Positions 53,748 to 62,907 of a stretch of 64,000 bases of DNA are shown here, in pieces. The position numbers were made by a program, and so were the translations under genes. The notes beneath the pieces were generated by a model. The model had not been told where the DNA came from. It saw nothing but the letters and a program-made list of their open reading frames with translations, and did no database searches. The stretch comes from Modestobacter roseus (GTDB lineage: Bacteria; Actinomycetota; Actinomycetes; Mycobacteriales; Geodermatophilaceae), in the NCBI RefSeq assembly GCF_007994135.1, contig NZ_VLKF01000001.1:4092001-4156000 (forward strand), in the 5' to 3' direction. Position 1 is the first letter of the stretch. Each line of letters begins with the position of its first letter.

Positions 53748-53809
53748 GGCGCGGGAGCCTAGCCGCGGGCCGGAGGGGCGGCAGCCGGGTTCCCGGCGTC
53801 CTCTACAGT

Positions 53810-53905
53810 GGGACCCGACCCCTCGTACGGCGTCACCCTGTGAACCTCCCCAGGGCCGGAAGGCAGCAAGGATAAGCGGGCTCTGGCGGGTGTGCGGGGG
53901 GTCCC
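53810..53905 (+). ncRNA. ffs: Signal recognition particle RNA, small bacterial type
   Basis: The conserved core GTGAACCTCCCCAGGGCCGG, then AAGGCAGCAAGGATAAGCGG, is the SRP domain IV with the GGAA tetraloop and Ffh-binding internal loops. Terminal arms GGGACCC and GGGTCCC close the hairpin. TACAGT at 53804-53809 may be the -10 box, so the true 5-prime end could be several bases later. It works with Ffh in membrane protein targeting. Confidence 0.93.
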
Positions 53906-53950
53906 TTGCGTTCCCAGCCTCCTCCCAGGTCCGTGCGGTCCACTGCCCCC

Positions 53951-54616
53951 ATGACCCGTCGCACCTGGTGGATCGTGCTCGCCGTGGCGCTCGTGGTGGC
54001 GGCCGGAGCCGTCCTCGGCCCGCTGGTCTACGCCGCACTGCAGGACGACGCCGCACCCGCGCCCACCGTGCAGGCCCAGCCGGAGGACGTCGAGCTGACC
54101 GCCGACACCGACGGCACCTGGACGATCGGCCCCGGCTCCACGGCCGGCTACCGGGTCGACGAGGTGCTCAACGGCGCGGACGTCACCGTGGCCGGCACCA
54201 CGGAGGAGGTCACCGGCTCGGTGGTCGTCGCCGAGGGTGACCTGACCGAGGCCGAGGTGACCGTCGACGTCGCCTCGATCACCACCGACAGCGACCGGCG
54301 GGACGGCTACTTCCGGGACAACGTGATGGACGTCGCCGCGAACCCCACCTCGACCTTCACCGTGACCGAGCCGGTCGACCTGCCCGAGCTCACCGGCACC
54401 CCGGTGACCGTGCCGGTGACCGGGGAGCTCACCCTCGCCGGCGCGACGCAGCAGGTGACCGGCGACTTCTCCGTCGTCCGCACCGCCGACGGCGTCGAGG
54501 TCTCCGGCGCGGTGCCGGTGACCTTCGCCGACTTCGGCATCGAGCCGCCTGACCTGGGCTTCGTCCGGGTCGAGGACACCGGCGCCGTCGAGATGTTCCT
54601 CCGGCTGACCATGTGA
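53951..54616 (+). CDS. YceI family protein, membrane-anchored
   Basis: The 221-residue protein has a signal anchor at residues 6-30 (WWIVLAVALVVAAGAVLGPL) and a YceI lipocalin-like domain: WTIGPGSTAGYRVDEVLN, VTVDVASITTDSDRRDGYFR, and FTVTEPVDLPELTGTPVTVP. YceI proteins bind isoprenoid or other lipids outside the membrane. Ligand not determined. Confidence 0.87.
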   Translation: MTRRTWWIVLAVALVVAAGAVLGPLVYAALQDDAAPAPTVQAQPEDVELTADTDGTWTIGPGSTAGYRVDEVLNGADVTVAGTTEEVTGSVVVAEGDLTEAEVTVDVASITTDSDRRDGYFRDNVMDVAANPTSTFTVTEPVDLPELTGTPVTVPVTGELTLAGATQQVTGDFSVVRTADGVEVSGAVPVTFADFGIEPPDLGFVRVEDTGAVEMFLRLTM

Positions 54617-54623
54617 CCGCCGG

Positions 54624-55466
54624 TCACCACTGCTGCGCGGCCAGGTCGACCAGGGAGAGCAGTCCACCCGCCCCAGCGTCGGTGGACGCCCCGGGCTCCT
54701 CGGCCGCGGACAGGACCCAGTAGCCCGCACCCCCGCTGTCGGGCACCCGCAGGGTCCACACCGTCCGGTCGTCCTGCCCGGTCGGGCACAGGGTCAGCGG
54801 CGTCACGTCCACCGTGCTCGGCATCGCCTGGACGGTGCAGTCGCCGCGGGCGACCTCGACGTCGACCTCGCGCACCATCTCCTCCTCGTCCTGCCCCTCG
54901 GTCAGGGACAACGCGAGCGTCAGTCCGGGGGCCGACCACCGGCAGCCGTCGACCAGACCGGCGCCCTGCTCGGCACGCACCGCGCCGTCGACCGGTGCGT
55001 GGTCGGGGCAGGACAGGTCGGTGCCCGCGCGCAGCTCGAGCGAGGGGTCCCGGCCGGCGAGCGAGTCGGCGACCAGCGCGATGCGGGCTGCCAGGGCGGC
55101 CTCCTGTGCGGCGGCCTGGGCGCTGGCCTGTTCGGCCGCCGACCGTGCCGCCTCGGCCTCCCGCGCGTCACGCGCTGCCGACGAAGCGGCCCAGGCGGCG
55201 TCCTCCTCGGTGGGCGTCCTCGGGCCGAGGCCGGCGACCTGGCCGCCGGGCTCGGGGGCGGAGCTGAGCGCGCCCATCGTCGTCGGCACGCCGATCACGA
55301 TCGCCGCGACCGCCGCGGCCAGCCCGGCGATCCCGACCCGGGTCCGGCGCTGCCGCCGGTGCCGGGCGCGCGCGGCACCGGCCTGCGCGACCGGGTCGGT
55401 GTGCGGCGCGAGGTCGTCGGCCAGGTGGCGCAGCTGCGTGGGCAGGGTCTGCTCGAGGTCGTTCAC
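54624..55466 (-). CDS. Single-span membrane protein cotranscribed with a sigma factor
   Basis: The 280-residue protein has a cytoplasmic N-terminus of about 45 residues (LEQTLPTQLRHLADDLAPHT), a membrane helix (GIAGLAAAVAAIVIGVP), an Ala/Glu/Arg-rich helical stretch that may form a coiled coil, and a C-terminal domain with four cysteines. Its start overlaps the sigma-factor stop as ATGA. The layout is that of an anti-sigma or sensor partner, but no zinc anti-sigma HxxxCxxC motif is present. Confidence 0.7.
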   Translation of the reverse strand: MNDLEQTLPTQLRHLADDLAPHTDPVAQAGAARARHRRQRRTRVGIAGLAAAVAAIVIGVPTTMGALSSAPEPGGQVAGLGPRTPTEEDAAWAASSAARDAREAEAARSAAEQASAQAAAQEAALAARIALVADSLAGRDPSLELRAGTDLSCPDHAPVDGAVRAEQGAGLVDGCRWSAPGLTLALSLTEGQDEEEMVREVDVEVARGDCTVQAMPSTVDVTPLTLCPTGQDDRTVWTLRVPDSGGAGYWVLSAAEEPGASTDAGAGGLLSLVDLAAQQW

Positions 55467-55999
55467 GACTGCCTCCTCGCGGTGGTCGTCACGGTGGTGG
55501 TCGTCAGGTCGGGGTCGTCGGCGAGCAGCACACGCAGGGCGGCGAGCCCGCGGGTGACGTGGTTGCCGACCGTGCTGACCGAGCAGCCCATGAGGCGGGC
55601 GGTGTCGGCCTCGCTGAGGTCGTCGAAGTAGCGCAGCACCACGGCCGTGCGGACCCGCGGCGACAGCTGCAGCAGCGCCCGCCGGACGCGGTCGCCCTCG
55701 GCGTGCGCGGACTGGTGGTCACCGCCGCCCCGGTCGGGGAGGGTCTCCATCACCTGCTCGGTGCTGCTCAGCCGGCGCCGCCAGCTCAGGTGGGCGTTGA
55801 CCATGATCCGGCGGACGTACGCGGCCGGTTCGTCGGCCCGGGAGACCTTCGGCCACGCGCCGTAGGCCTTCGCCAGGGTGGTCTGCACCAGGTCCTCGCC
55901 GAGCCCGCGGTCGCCGGTCAGCAGGCAGGCGGTGCGCAGCAGCTGGCTGCCGCGTTCGACGACGAACTCGGTGAACTCGTCGTCCCGCTGGTCCCTCAC
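55463..55999 (-). CDS. SigE-family extracytoplasmic-function sigma factor
   Basis: The 178-residue protein has sigma region 2 (EDLVQTTLAKAYGAWPKVSR, then YVRRIMVNAHLSWRRR) and region 4 (SEADTARLMGCSVSTVGNHV as helix-turn-helix). It belongs to the actinobacterial SigE-like ECF group. GTG 55999 has AGGAGG upstream. It directs RNA polymerase to a small stress regulon, with activity probably set by the membrane protein encoded next. Confidence 0.9.
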   Translation of the reverse strand: MRDQRDDEFTEFVVERGSQLLRTACLLTGDRGLGEDLVQTTLAKAYGAWPKVSRADEPAAYVRRIMVNAHLSWRRRLSSTEQVMETLPDRGGGDHQSAHAEGDRVRRALLQLSPRVRTAVVLRYFDDLSEADTARLMGCSVSTVGNHVTRGLAALRVLLADDPDLTTTTVTTTARRQS

Positions 56000-56158
56000 G
56001 TGCGCCTCCTGACGTCCGTCTCCACCCGTGCAGACGCGGTGGACCCCCGGTGCGCCCCCATGTGCTCCGGATATCGGTTCGGCAACGGCCGGACGGGACC
56101 GGCGCACCGGGTGTGCCGGGGCGCCCGGAGCGTCGGTGCGGCCACGTAACCTCGCGGC

Positions 56159-58423
56159 GTGGCTCTGGCGCTCTACCGGAAGTACCGCCCGGCGACCTTC
56201 GCCGAGGTGGTCGGGCAGGAGCACGTCACCACCCCGCTGGTGAACGCCGTCGACGGCGGACGGATCAACCACGCCTACCTGTTCAGCGGCCCGCGCGGGT
56301 GCGGCAAGACCTCCTCGGCGCGGATCCTGGCCCGCTCGCTGAACTGCGAGCAGGGGCCGACGTCGACCCCGTGCGGTGTCTGCGCCTCATGCATCTCCCT
56401 GGCGCCCGACGGCCCCGGGTCGATCGACGTCATCGAGATCGACGCGGCCAGCCACGGTGGTGTCGACGACGCCCGCGAGCTGCGCGAGCGCGCGTTCTTC
56501 GCCCCGGTGCACAGCCGCTACAAGGTCTACATCGTCGACGAGGCGCACATGGTCACCACGCAGGGCTTCAACGCCCTGCTGAAGGTGGTCGAGGAGCCGC
56601 CGGAGTTCCTGGTCTTCGTCTTCGCCACCACCGAGCCGGAGAAGGTGCTGCCGACCATCCGGTCGCGCACCCACCACTACCCGTTCCGGCTGGTGCCGCC
56701 GAGCACGCTGCGCGGGCTGCTGGAGAAGACCTGCGCCGCCGAGGGCGTCACGGTCGAGCCCACGGTCTTCCCGCTGGTGGTGCGGGCCGGCGGTGGCTCG
56801 GTGCGCGACTCGCTGTCGATCCTCGACCAGCTGCTGGCCGGCGCCGGCACCGAGGGGGTCACCTACCGCGAGGCGGTCGGCCTGCTCGGCGTCACCGACG
56901 AGGCGCTGCTCGACGAGACCGTCGACGCGCTGGCCGCCTCCGACGCGCCCGGGGTGTTCCAGGCCGTCGACCGGGTGGTCGAGGCCGGGCACGACCCGCG
57001 GCGCTTCGCCACCGACCTGCTCGACCGGCTGCGCGACCTGATCGTGCTCAACGCCGTGCCCGAGGCCGGGGGCAACGGGCTGCTCGACTGCCCGCCCGAC
57101 CGGCTCGACCTGATGACGCGTCAGGCGCAGGCGCTGGGTGCGGCCACGCTGTCCCGGCTGGCCGACACGGTGCACGAGGGCCTCACCGAGATGCGCGGCA
57201 CGACGGCGCCCCGGCTGCTGCTGGAGCTGGTCTGCGCCCGGATGCTGCTGCCCGGCGTCGACGGCTCGGCCACCGCCACCCTGCAGCGCCTCGAGCGGCT
57301 CGAGCGGCGGATGTCGATCGCCGGCGAGCACGCCGGACGGCCCGTCGATGCGGTCGCCGCGCCTCCGGTCAGCGCACCCCCGGCCGCCGCTCCGGTCCGC
57401 GACGCCGCTCCGGTCCGCGACGCCGCCCCGGTGCGGGAGGCTGCCGCGCCGGTCCGCGAGGCTGCGGTGCCGGTCCGTGAGGCGCCGGCGCGTGAACCCG
57501 CCGCCGAGTCCGCCTCGTCCCGTCCGGCCTACGTGCGGCCGTCCCAGCGCGGGTCGGCCGAGCCGTCCCGGGCCGCAGCGCCGGCGCGGCCCGCGACCCC
57601 GCCGGCGGCTGCCCCCGAGGGGGACGACGGCTGGCCGGTGACTGCGCAGCCCGGCTCAGCCGCCCCTGCTCGGCCGGCCCCGGCCTCGGCCCCGGCCGCG
57701 CCGGCCCGCCCGGCCGAGGACGAACCGGCCCCGGCGCGGGAGGAGCCGCGGCGCCCGGCCCCGGCCGCCGGCGAACCGGACATCCCCCTGCCGCCCGAGC
57801 CCACCGACGACGAGGACTGGCCGCAGACCACCCGGCCGGCGGCGCCCGTCAGCCGGCCCGCGCCGCAGCGCGCTGCAGCGGAGTCGGCGCCCGCGCCCCG
57901 GGGTGGCGAGCCCACCCCGGTGGTCTCGGCCAACCCCGAGCCCGCCGCTGCCGACAGCGGCCAGCTGACCACCGCCGACGTCCGGCGGATCTGGCCGGAG
58001 CTGATGGGCGTGGTCAAGCGGCACAAGCGCACCACCGAGGCGCTGCTGAAGAACGCCCAGGTGCACGACCTCGCGGCCGGCACGCTCACGCTGAGCACCA
58101 CCTCCCCGGCGCTGGCCCGGCGGATCAGCGACGACCTCAACAAGGACGTGCTGCGCCAGTCGCTGGAGGAGCTGCTGGGCGTGCGCTGGAAGGTGCAGGC
58201 CGTCGTCGACACGCCCGGCCAGCCGGCCGCCGGAGGCCCCTCGGTCACCCCGGAGGCCGCCCGCGCGGCCGCCGAGGCAGCGGAGACCGCCGAGGCGAAC
58301 GAGCTGATGGCCGAGCGCGACGCCGCCCCCGGTTCGGACGACCACACCCCGGCCGTCGACGCCGAACAGGCCGCGCTGGCGCTGCTGCGCGCCCAGCTCG
58401 GCGCCCGCCCGATCGACAGCTGA
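56159..58423 (+). CDS. dnaX: DNA polymerase III subunit gamma/tau
   Basis: The 754-residue clamp-loader ATPase has P-loop GPRGCGKTSSARILA near residue 44, zinc-binding cysteines in CGVCASC, Walker B VYIVDEAHMVT and sensor 1 FVFATTEPEKVLPTIRSR. After about residue 390 a long Ala/Pro/Arg-rich linker precedes a tau-like C-terminal domain (LTTADVRRIWPELMGVVKRH). GTG 56159 has no ribosome site; TAACCT at 56147-56152 ends 6 bases before it, suggesting a leaderless transcript. Confidence 0.96.
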   Translation: MALALYRKYRPATFAEVVGQEHVTTPLVNAVDGGRINHAYLFSGPRGCGKTSSARILARSLNCEQGPTSTPCGVCASCISLAPDGPGSIDVIEIDAASHGGVDDARELRERAFFAPVHSRYKVYIVDEAHMVTTQGFNALLKVVEEPPEFLVFVFATTEPEKVLPTIRSRTHHYPFRLVPPSTLRGLLEKTCAAEGVTVEPTVFPLVVRAGGGSVRDSLSILDQLLAGAGTEGVTYREAVGLLGVTDEALLDETVDALAASDAPGVFQAVDRVVEAGHDPRRFATDLLDRLRDLIVLNAVPEAGGNGLLDCPPDRLDLMTRQAQALGAATLSRLADTVHEGLTEMRGTTAPRLLLELVCARMLLPGVDGSATATLQRLERLERRMSIAGEHAGRPVDAVAAPPVSAPPAAAPVRDAAPVRDAAPVREAAAPVREAAVPVREAPAREPAAESASSRPAYVRPSQRGSAEPSRAAAPARPATPPAAAPEGDDGWPVTAQPGSAAPARPAPASAPAAPARPAEDEPAPAREEPRRPAPAAGEPDIPLPPEPTDDEDWPQTTRPAAPVSRPAPQRAAAESAPAPRGGEPTPVVSANPEPAAADSGQLTTADVRRIWPELMGVVKRHKRTTEALLKNAQVHDLAAGTLTLSTTSPALARRISDDLNKDVLRQSLEELLGVRWKVQAVVDTPGQPAAGGPSVTPEAARAAAEAAETAEANELMAERDAAPGSDDHTPAVDAEQAALALLRAQLGARPIDS

Positions 58424-58450
58424 GCGCACCGCGCGCGAAGTCCTCTCCGG

Positions 58451-58493
58451 GATGTCGTGCACTGAGTCACCAGGTGACTCAGTGCACGACATC
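58451..58493. terminator. 43-bp perfect palindrome
   Basis: Two 21-base arms (58451-58471 and 58473-58493) are exact complements around one base. It lies between the convergent dnaX and MFS genes and could terminate both. Its perfection and TGACTCA-like centre could also indicate a protein site. Confidence 0.7.
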
Positions 58494-58507
58494 GCGCAGG
58501 ACACCGG

Positions 58508-59743
58508 TCAGGCCGGCGCCGGCTGCCGCGCCGGCGGGTCCAGGGCCCGGAAGCGGGCCAGCGCGATGACCGAGACCACCGGCCCGGCCGCCAGCAGCAC
58601 CAGCGTCCAGCGCCAGGTGACCAGCTCGGCCAGGTAGGGCAGCGCGCTGATGGTCACCACGGTGAGCAGGAAGCCGGTGGCGGTCTGCACGGTCAGCGCG
58701 GTGCCCACCCACCGGCGGTCGGCGACCTCGCTCAGCAGCGTCGAGTACATCGCGGAGTCGGCGATCACCGCCGCCCCCCACACGCACGCGAAGACCGCCA
58801 GCGCCGCCGTCGGCCACGACCACGCCCACGGCGAGAGCAGGCAGCAGACGCCGCTGGTGCCGACCGCGACCGCGGCCACCGGCGCCCGCCCCCGCCGTCC
58901 GGCCAGCCACCCAGCGAGCACGCAGCCGGCCGCCCCGCACAGCCCGAACGCGACCAATGCCAGCAACGCCACCGTCGAGGTCGAGGTGCCCGGCGCGACC
59001 TCCGCGCGGGAGGCCGTCAGCCAGGCCGTGGCCCAGGCCCACAACGCGTAGAGCTCCCACATGTGGCCCAGGTAGGCGAAGTTCACCAGCCGGGGGCGGG
59101 CCGCCCGGAACCCGTCCAGCGCCTGCGACGCGCGCGGTGGAGTGCCGACCGCCAGGTGCGGCCCGGCCCGCAACAGCGCGACCGCCAGCAGCCCGGCCAC
59201 GGCGCCGCAACCGGCCGCGATGCCCAGCACCGCCCGCCACCGCTCACCGATCAGCCCGACGAACAGCTGGGGGAGCAGCGACCCGAGGGTGAGCGCCCCG
59301 ACCAGCACCCCGAGCGCCAGCCCGCGGCCGCGCGCGCCGAACCACGAGGCCATCAGCTTCATGCCGATCGGGTAGACCAGCGCGAGGCCGGCCCCGGTGA
59401 GAAACCGCAGCGCCCCGCCCAGCAGCGGCCCGTCGGCGACCGTCGCCACCAGCAGCGTGCAGCCGGCCGAACCCAGCGCCCCGGCGGCGAACAGCCGCTC
59501 CGGCCGCACCCGGTCGGCCAGCCCGGTGACCGCCGAGGTGAGCGCCCCGGCGACGAACCCGAGCTGCACCGCGACGGTGAGCGCCACCCCGCCGCCGGTG
59601 CCCAGCCCCCAGTCGGTGCGCAGCAGCGGCAGCACCGCCGAGGCGGAGAACCACACCGCCAGCGCCAGCACCTGGGTCAGGGCGATCAGCCCCAGCTGCC
59701 GGCGCGGGCCGGTGCGCGGGACGTCGAGGGGTTCGGCCGGCAC
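58508..59743 (-). CDS. MFS transporter (CynX/NimT-like)
   Basis: The 411-residue protein has 12 hydrophobic helices ([40 protein letters not shown] followed by RGRGLALG). The [16 protein letters not shown] region fits the cyanate/nitrate-type MFS branch. The substrate is unknown. It separates dnaX from ebfC-recR, which normally lie together. The GTG start at 59743 has CACGCT 7 bases upstream and no Shine-Dalgarno sequence. Confidence 0.82.
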   Translation of the reverse strand: MPAEPLDVPRTGPRRQLGLIALTQVLALAVWFSASAVLPLLRTDWGLGTGGGVALTVAVQLGFVAGALTSAVTGLADRVRPERLFAAGALGSAGCTLLVATVADGPLLGGALRFLTGAGLALVYPIGMKLMASWFGARGRGLALGVLVGALTLGSLLPQLFVGLIGERWRAVLGIAAGCGAVAGLLAVALLRAGPHLAVGTPPRASQALDGFRAARPRLVNFAYLGHMWELYALWAWATAWLTASRAEVAPGTSTSTVALLALVAFGLCGAAGCVLAGWLAGRRGRAPVAAVAVGTSGVCCLLSPWAWSWPTAALAVFACVWGAAVIADSAMYSTLLSEVADRRWVGTALTVQTATGFLLTVVTISALPYLAELVTWRWTLVLLAAGPVVSVIALARFRALDPPARQPAPA

Positions 59744-59821
59744 ACCGGTCAGCGTGCCCCGTCGCGGTCCGGCCGTCGCGCCCGGCGTCGGGTGTCGGTC
59801 CGAGCACCTACTCTCGGGGGC

Positions 59822-60163
59822 ATGGGACCCGGTGGACAGCCCGACATGCAGCAGATCCTCAAGCAGGCGCAGCAGATGCAGCAGCAGCTCGCCGCCGCGC
59901 AGGAGGAGCTCGCCCAGACCGAGGTCACCGGGTCCGCCGGTGGCGGCCTGGTCACCGCCACGATGACCGGCAGCGGTGAGATCACCGCGCTGACCATCGC
60001 GCCGGCCGCGGTCGACCCCGACGACGTCGAGACCCTGCAGGACCTGGTCGTCGCCGCGCTCCGGGACGCCCAGCGCGCCGTCGGCGAGCTGACCGCCTCC
60101 ACCATGGGGCCGCTCGCCGGCGGCCTCGGCGGTGGCGGCGGGCTCGGCCTGCCCGGCTTCTGA
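59822..60163 (+). CDS. ebfC: YbaB/EbfC nucleoid-associated protein
   Basis: The 113-residue protein has the helical N-terminus [20 protein letters not shown] and the [20 protein letters not shown] strand region of EbfC, plus a Gly-rich tail. It binds DNA as a dimer. TACTCT at 59809-59814 ends 7 bases before ATG 59822, so it may be leaderless. It is followed by recR as in most bacteria. Confidence 0.93.
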   Translation: MGPGGQPDMQQILKQAQQMQQQLAAAQEELAQTEVTGSAGGGLVTATMTGSGEITALTIAPAAVDPDDVETLQDLVVAALRDAQRAVGELTASTMGPLAGGLGGGGGLGLPGF

Positions 60164-60216
60164 TCCACCCCCGCGGGCCCGGCCGCGGCCGGGCCCCGTC
60201 CCTTGCGAGGAGAACC

Positions 60217-60816
60217 GTGTACGAGGGCGCTGTCCAGGACCTGATCGACGAGCTCGGGCGGCTGCCCGGCGTCGGTCCCAAGAGCGCGCAGCGCATCGCC
60301 TTCCACCTGCTGGCCGCCGAGTCGGCCGACGTGGGCCGGCTGGTCGCCGCGCTGCAGCGGGTGCAGGCCGAGGTCCGCTTCTGCGTCACCTGCTTCAACG
60401 TCGCCGAGGGCGAGCAGTGCCGCATCTGCCGTGACCCGCGGCGCTCGCTCGACGTCATCTGCGTCGTCGAGGAGCCCAAGGACGTCGTCGCCATCGAGCG
60501 CACCCGGGAGTTCAAGGGCCGGTACCACGTGCTCGGCGGCGCGATCAGCCCGATCGAGGGCATCGGCCCCGACGACCTGCGGGTCAAGGAGCTGATGACC
60601 CGGCTGATGGACGGCACGGTGACCGAGCTGATCATCGCCACCGACCCCAACCTCGAGGGGGAGGCCACCGCGGCCTACCTGGCCCGGCTGGTCGGGCCGC
60701 TCGGCCTCGCGGTCTCCCGGCTGGCCAGCGGGCTGCCGGTGGGCGGTGACCTGGAGTACGCCGACGAGGTCACCCTGGGCCGCGCGTTCGAAGGCCGCCG
60801 CCGCATCGACGCCTGA
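60217..60816 (+). CDS. recR: Recombination protein RecR
   Basis: The 199-residue protein has the helix-hairpin-helix [20 protein letters not shown], a four-cysteine zinc finger ([16 protein letters not shown]) and a Toprim domain ([38 protein letters not shown]). It loads RecA at gaps with RecF/RecO. GAGGAGAACC lies before GTG 60217. Confidence 0.96.
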   Translation: MYEGAVQDLIDELGRLPGVGPKSAQRIAFHLLAAESADVGRLVAALQRVQAEVRFCVTCFNVAEGEQCRICRDPRRSLDVICVVEEPKDVVAIERTREFKGRYHVLGGAISPIEGIGPDDLRVKELMTRLMDGTVTELIIATDPNLEGEATAAYLARLVGPLGLAVSRLASGLPVGGDLEYADEVTLGRAFEGRRRIDA

Positions 60817-60817
60817 A

Positions 60818-60894
60818 GAAGGACCTCCCTGCCCCCCACCCGCTCGCAGGCTCGCGGGCGGGCCCCTGCAGGGAAGCCGTTCCAGCACGTCACC
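60818..60894. repeat. Dispersed ~75-bp element, copy B
   Basis: It begins 2 bases after the recR stop codon and aligns with 37504-37578 as described there. TCCCTGC and GCAGGGA can pair across the element. Both copies directly follow a stop codon on the plus strand, so it may act in transcript ends. Confidence 0.7.
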
Positions 60895-60966
60895 GGTGGT
60901 TGAGGGTTCAGTCACAACGGCGGTCCGGAAGTGGCGGCCGCGGTGGTCACGGGGGAGTCTGAACGG

Positions 60967-61035
60967 GTGGTCGAGCCGGGTTCGTTGACGCGTCGCCGCG
61001 CCATCGACCTGATGCGCGTCGCCAGCACGCTCTGA
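60967..61035 (+). CDS. Leader peptide of the metNIQ operon (RRxxDLxRVAS type)
   Basis: GTG 60967 has GGGGAG about 10 bases upstream and opens a 22-residue frame ending LTRRRAIDLMRVASTL. This matches short actinobacterial leader peptides upstream of sulfur genes, which read RRHVDLxRxSSA(I/L)C. At the place of the usual Cys codon there is TGA, the stop. A hairpin lies between this frame and metN. Cysteine- or methionine-responsive attenuation of the transporter is the likely purpose; the family match is from memory. Confidence 0.6.
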   Translation: MVEPGSLTRRRAIDLMRVASTL

Positions 61036-61054
61036 CGGGGTACTCCCCACGAGT

Positions 61055-61088
61055 CGGACGCGCCCGGTGGCTCCCGCCCCGGCGTCCG
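61055..61088 (+). promoter_or_regulatory. Hairpin between leader peptide and metN
   Basis: CGGACGC (61055-61061) pairs with GCGTCCG (61082-61088) around a 20-base G/C-rich loop that can pair further. It starts 19 bases after the leader stop and ends 43 bases before metN, a position suited to attenuation. Confidence 0.45.
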
Positions 61089-61131
61089 GTGAGCAGCGCC
61101 CGACCGCCCGCACCTGCCCGAGGACCCGCCC

Positions 61132-62220
61132 ATGATCGAGCTGTCCGACGTCCGCAAGGTCTTCCCCGCCCGCCGCGGTGCCGGCGAGGTGGTCGCCGTC
61201 GACGGCGTCAGCCTGTCGGTCGCCCGCGGTGAGTTCGCCGGCGTCGTCGGCCCCAGCGGCTCGGGCAAGAGCACCCTGGCCCGGCTGGTGAACCTGCTGG
61301 AGCGGCCGACGTCGGGCACGGTCGCCGTCGACGGGCAGGTGCTCACCGACCTCGACGAGGACGGCGTCCGCCAGGCCCGCCGCAGCGTCGGGATGATCTT
61401 CCAGCACTTCCACCTGCTCGACTCCCGCACCGCCGCCGGCAACGTCGAGCACCCGCTGGAGCTGGCCGGGATGGGCCGCGCCGAGCGCCGCCGCCGGGTC
61501 GCCGAGCTGCTCGACCTCGTCGGGCTGGCCGACCGGCACGGTTCCCGGCCCGCCCAGCTCTCCGGCGGGCAGAAGCAGCGCGTCGCCATCGCCCGCGCGC
61601 TCGCCGCCCGCCCCACCGTGCTGCTCTGCGACGAGGCGACCTCCGCGCTCGACCCGGCGAGCACCGCCGGCGTCCTCGACCTGCTGCGCACGGTCCGCGC
61701 GGAGCTCGGCCTCACCGTGCTGCTGATCACCCACGAGATGGCCGTGGTCAAGGCGGTCTGCGACAGCGCGGTGCTGATGAGCGACGGTCGGGTCGTCGAC
61801 GGCGGCCCGCTGGCCGAGGTGCTCACCCGCCCGGACTCCCCGCTGGCCGCCCAGCTGGTGCCCGCGCCGCCCGTCGACCCCGCCGACGGCGACCTGGTGG
61901 CGGTCACCGTCACCGACGCGGCCCCCGAGGGGCAGGTGCTCCGGGTGCTCGCCGGTGAGCTGGGACTGTCCGTCGAGGTGGCCGGCGGCTCGGTCGAGTC
62001 CGTCGCGGGGCACCGCTTCGGCCGGCTGCTGCTGCGCGTGCAGGGCGACGACGGCGGCCGGCTGGACACCGCGCTGGCCCGGCTCCGCGCCGACGGTGCC
62101 CTGGTCGAGCGGGCCGTGCCCGGCGGTCGGCGCCCGCTGCCCGGTGCCGACGACGAGCCGGAGCAGCCCGCCGAGCCCGACGTCCAGCAGCTCGCCGACG
62201 CCCCGGAGGTGCAGCGGTGA
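61132..62220 (+). CDS. metN: Methionine ABC transporter ATPase
   Basis: The 362-residue ATPase has Walker A GPSGSGKST, signature LSGGQKQRVAIARAL, Walker B LLCDEATSALDP and switch ITHEMAVVKAVC, followed by the C-terminal NIL domain that senses methionine (VLAGELGLSVEVAGGSVESV). It drives import of methionine. CCGAGGA precedes ATG 61132. Confidence 0.93.
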   Translation: MIELSDVRKVFPARRGAGEVVAVDGVSLSVARGEFAGVVGPSGSGKSTLARLVNLLERPTSGTVAVDGQVLTDLDEDGVRQARRSVGMIFQHFHLLDSRTAAGNVEHPLELAGMGRAERRRRVAELLDLVGLADRHGSRPAQLSGGQKQRVAIARALAARPTVLLCDEATSALDPASTAGVLDLLRTVRAELGLTVLLITHEMAVVKAVCDSAVLMSDGRVVDGGPLAEVLTRPDSPLAAQLVPAPPVDPADGDLVAVTVTDAAPEGQVLRVLAGELGLSVEVAGGSVESVAGHRFGRLLLRVQGDDGGRLDTALARLRADGALVERAVPGGRRPLPGADDEPEQPAEPDVQQLADAPEVQR

Positions 62221-62873
62221 ACTGGGACCGCATCGCGCCGCAGCTGGTCGACGCCACCGGCGAGACGCTCTACATGGTCGGCGTCTCCACCGCGCTCACC
62301 GTGCTGCTCGGCGTCCCGCTCGGGGTGCTGCTGACGGTGACCTCGCCGGGTGCGCTGGCGCCGCACCCGCTGCTGAACCGGGTGCTCGGCCTGGTGGTCA
62401 ACCTGGGCCGCTCGCTGCCGTTCATCATCCTGCTGGTGCTGGTCGCCCCGGTCACCCGCGGCATCGTCGGCACGACCATCGGGTCGACGGCGACGATCGT
62501 GCCGCTCACCATCGGCGCCGTCCCGTTCCTGGCCCGCCTGGTCGAGACCAGCCTGCGCGAGGTGGCGCACGGCAAGGTCGAGGCCACCCTCGCCATGGGC
62601 GCCCGCCGGCGCGACGTCGTCCGCACCGTGCTGCTCCCCGAGGCGCTGCCGTCGCTGGTCGCCGGCGTCACCGTCACCGTCGTCGCGCTGATCAGCTACT
62701 CGGCGATGGCCGGGGCGATCGGCGGCGGCGGGCTCGGCGACTTCGCCATCCGCTACGGCTACCAGCAGTTCCGCACCGACATCACCGTGGTCACGGTCGT
62801 GGTGCTCCTCGCCGTCGTCCAGGCCCTGCAGTGGGCCGGCGACCGCTGGGCGCGCCGCCTCGCCCACGCCTGA
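62217..62873 (+). CDS. metI: Methionine ABC transporter permease
   Basis: The 218-residue permease has five membrane helices and the EAA-type loop (VEATLAMGARRRDVVRTVLL PEALP split over the loop). SLPFIILLVLVAPVTRGIVG is typical of MetI. The GTG start at 62217 overlaps metN as GTGA. Confidence 0.93.
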   Translation: MNWDRIAPQLVDATGETLYMVGVSTALTVLLGVPLGVLLTVTSPGALAPHPLLNRVLGLVVNLGRSLPFIILLVLVAPVTRGIVGTTIGSTATIVPLTIGAVPFLARLVETSLREVAHGKVEATLAMGARRRDVVRTVLLPEALPSLVAGVTVTVVALISYSAMAGAIGGGGLGDFAIRYGYQQFRTDITVVTVVVLLAVVQALQWAGDRWARRLAHA

Positions 62874-62907
62874 ACCCCACCCGACCGAGCAACGACAGAG
62901 GACACCC

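Larger units (their letters stand above)
60817..61131. other. Intergenic region between recR and metN
   Basis: It holds, in order, the dispersed element (60818-60894), a short leader frame (60967-61035) and a hairpin (61055-61088). No SAM riboswitch consensus was found. The region otherwise shows no gene. Confidence 0.5.

Noticed and set aside
60895-61131. SAM-I, SAM-II or SAM-IV riboswitch before metN
   Set aside because: I could not find the conserved core sequences or multi-stem layout; the leader-peptide and hairpin arrangement explains the region better.
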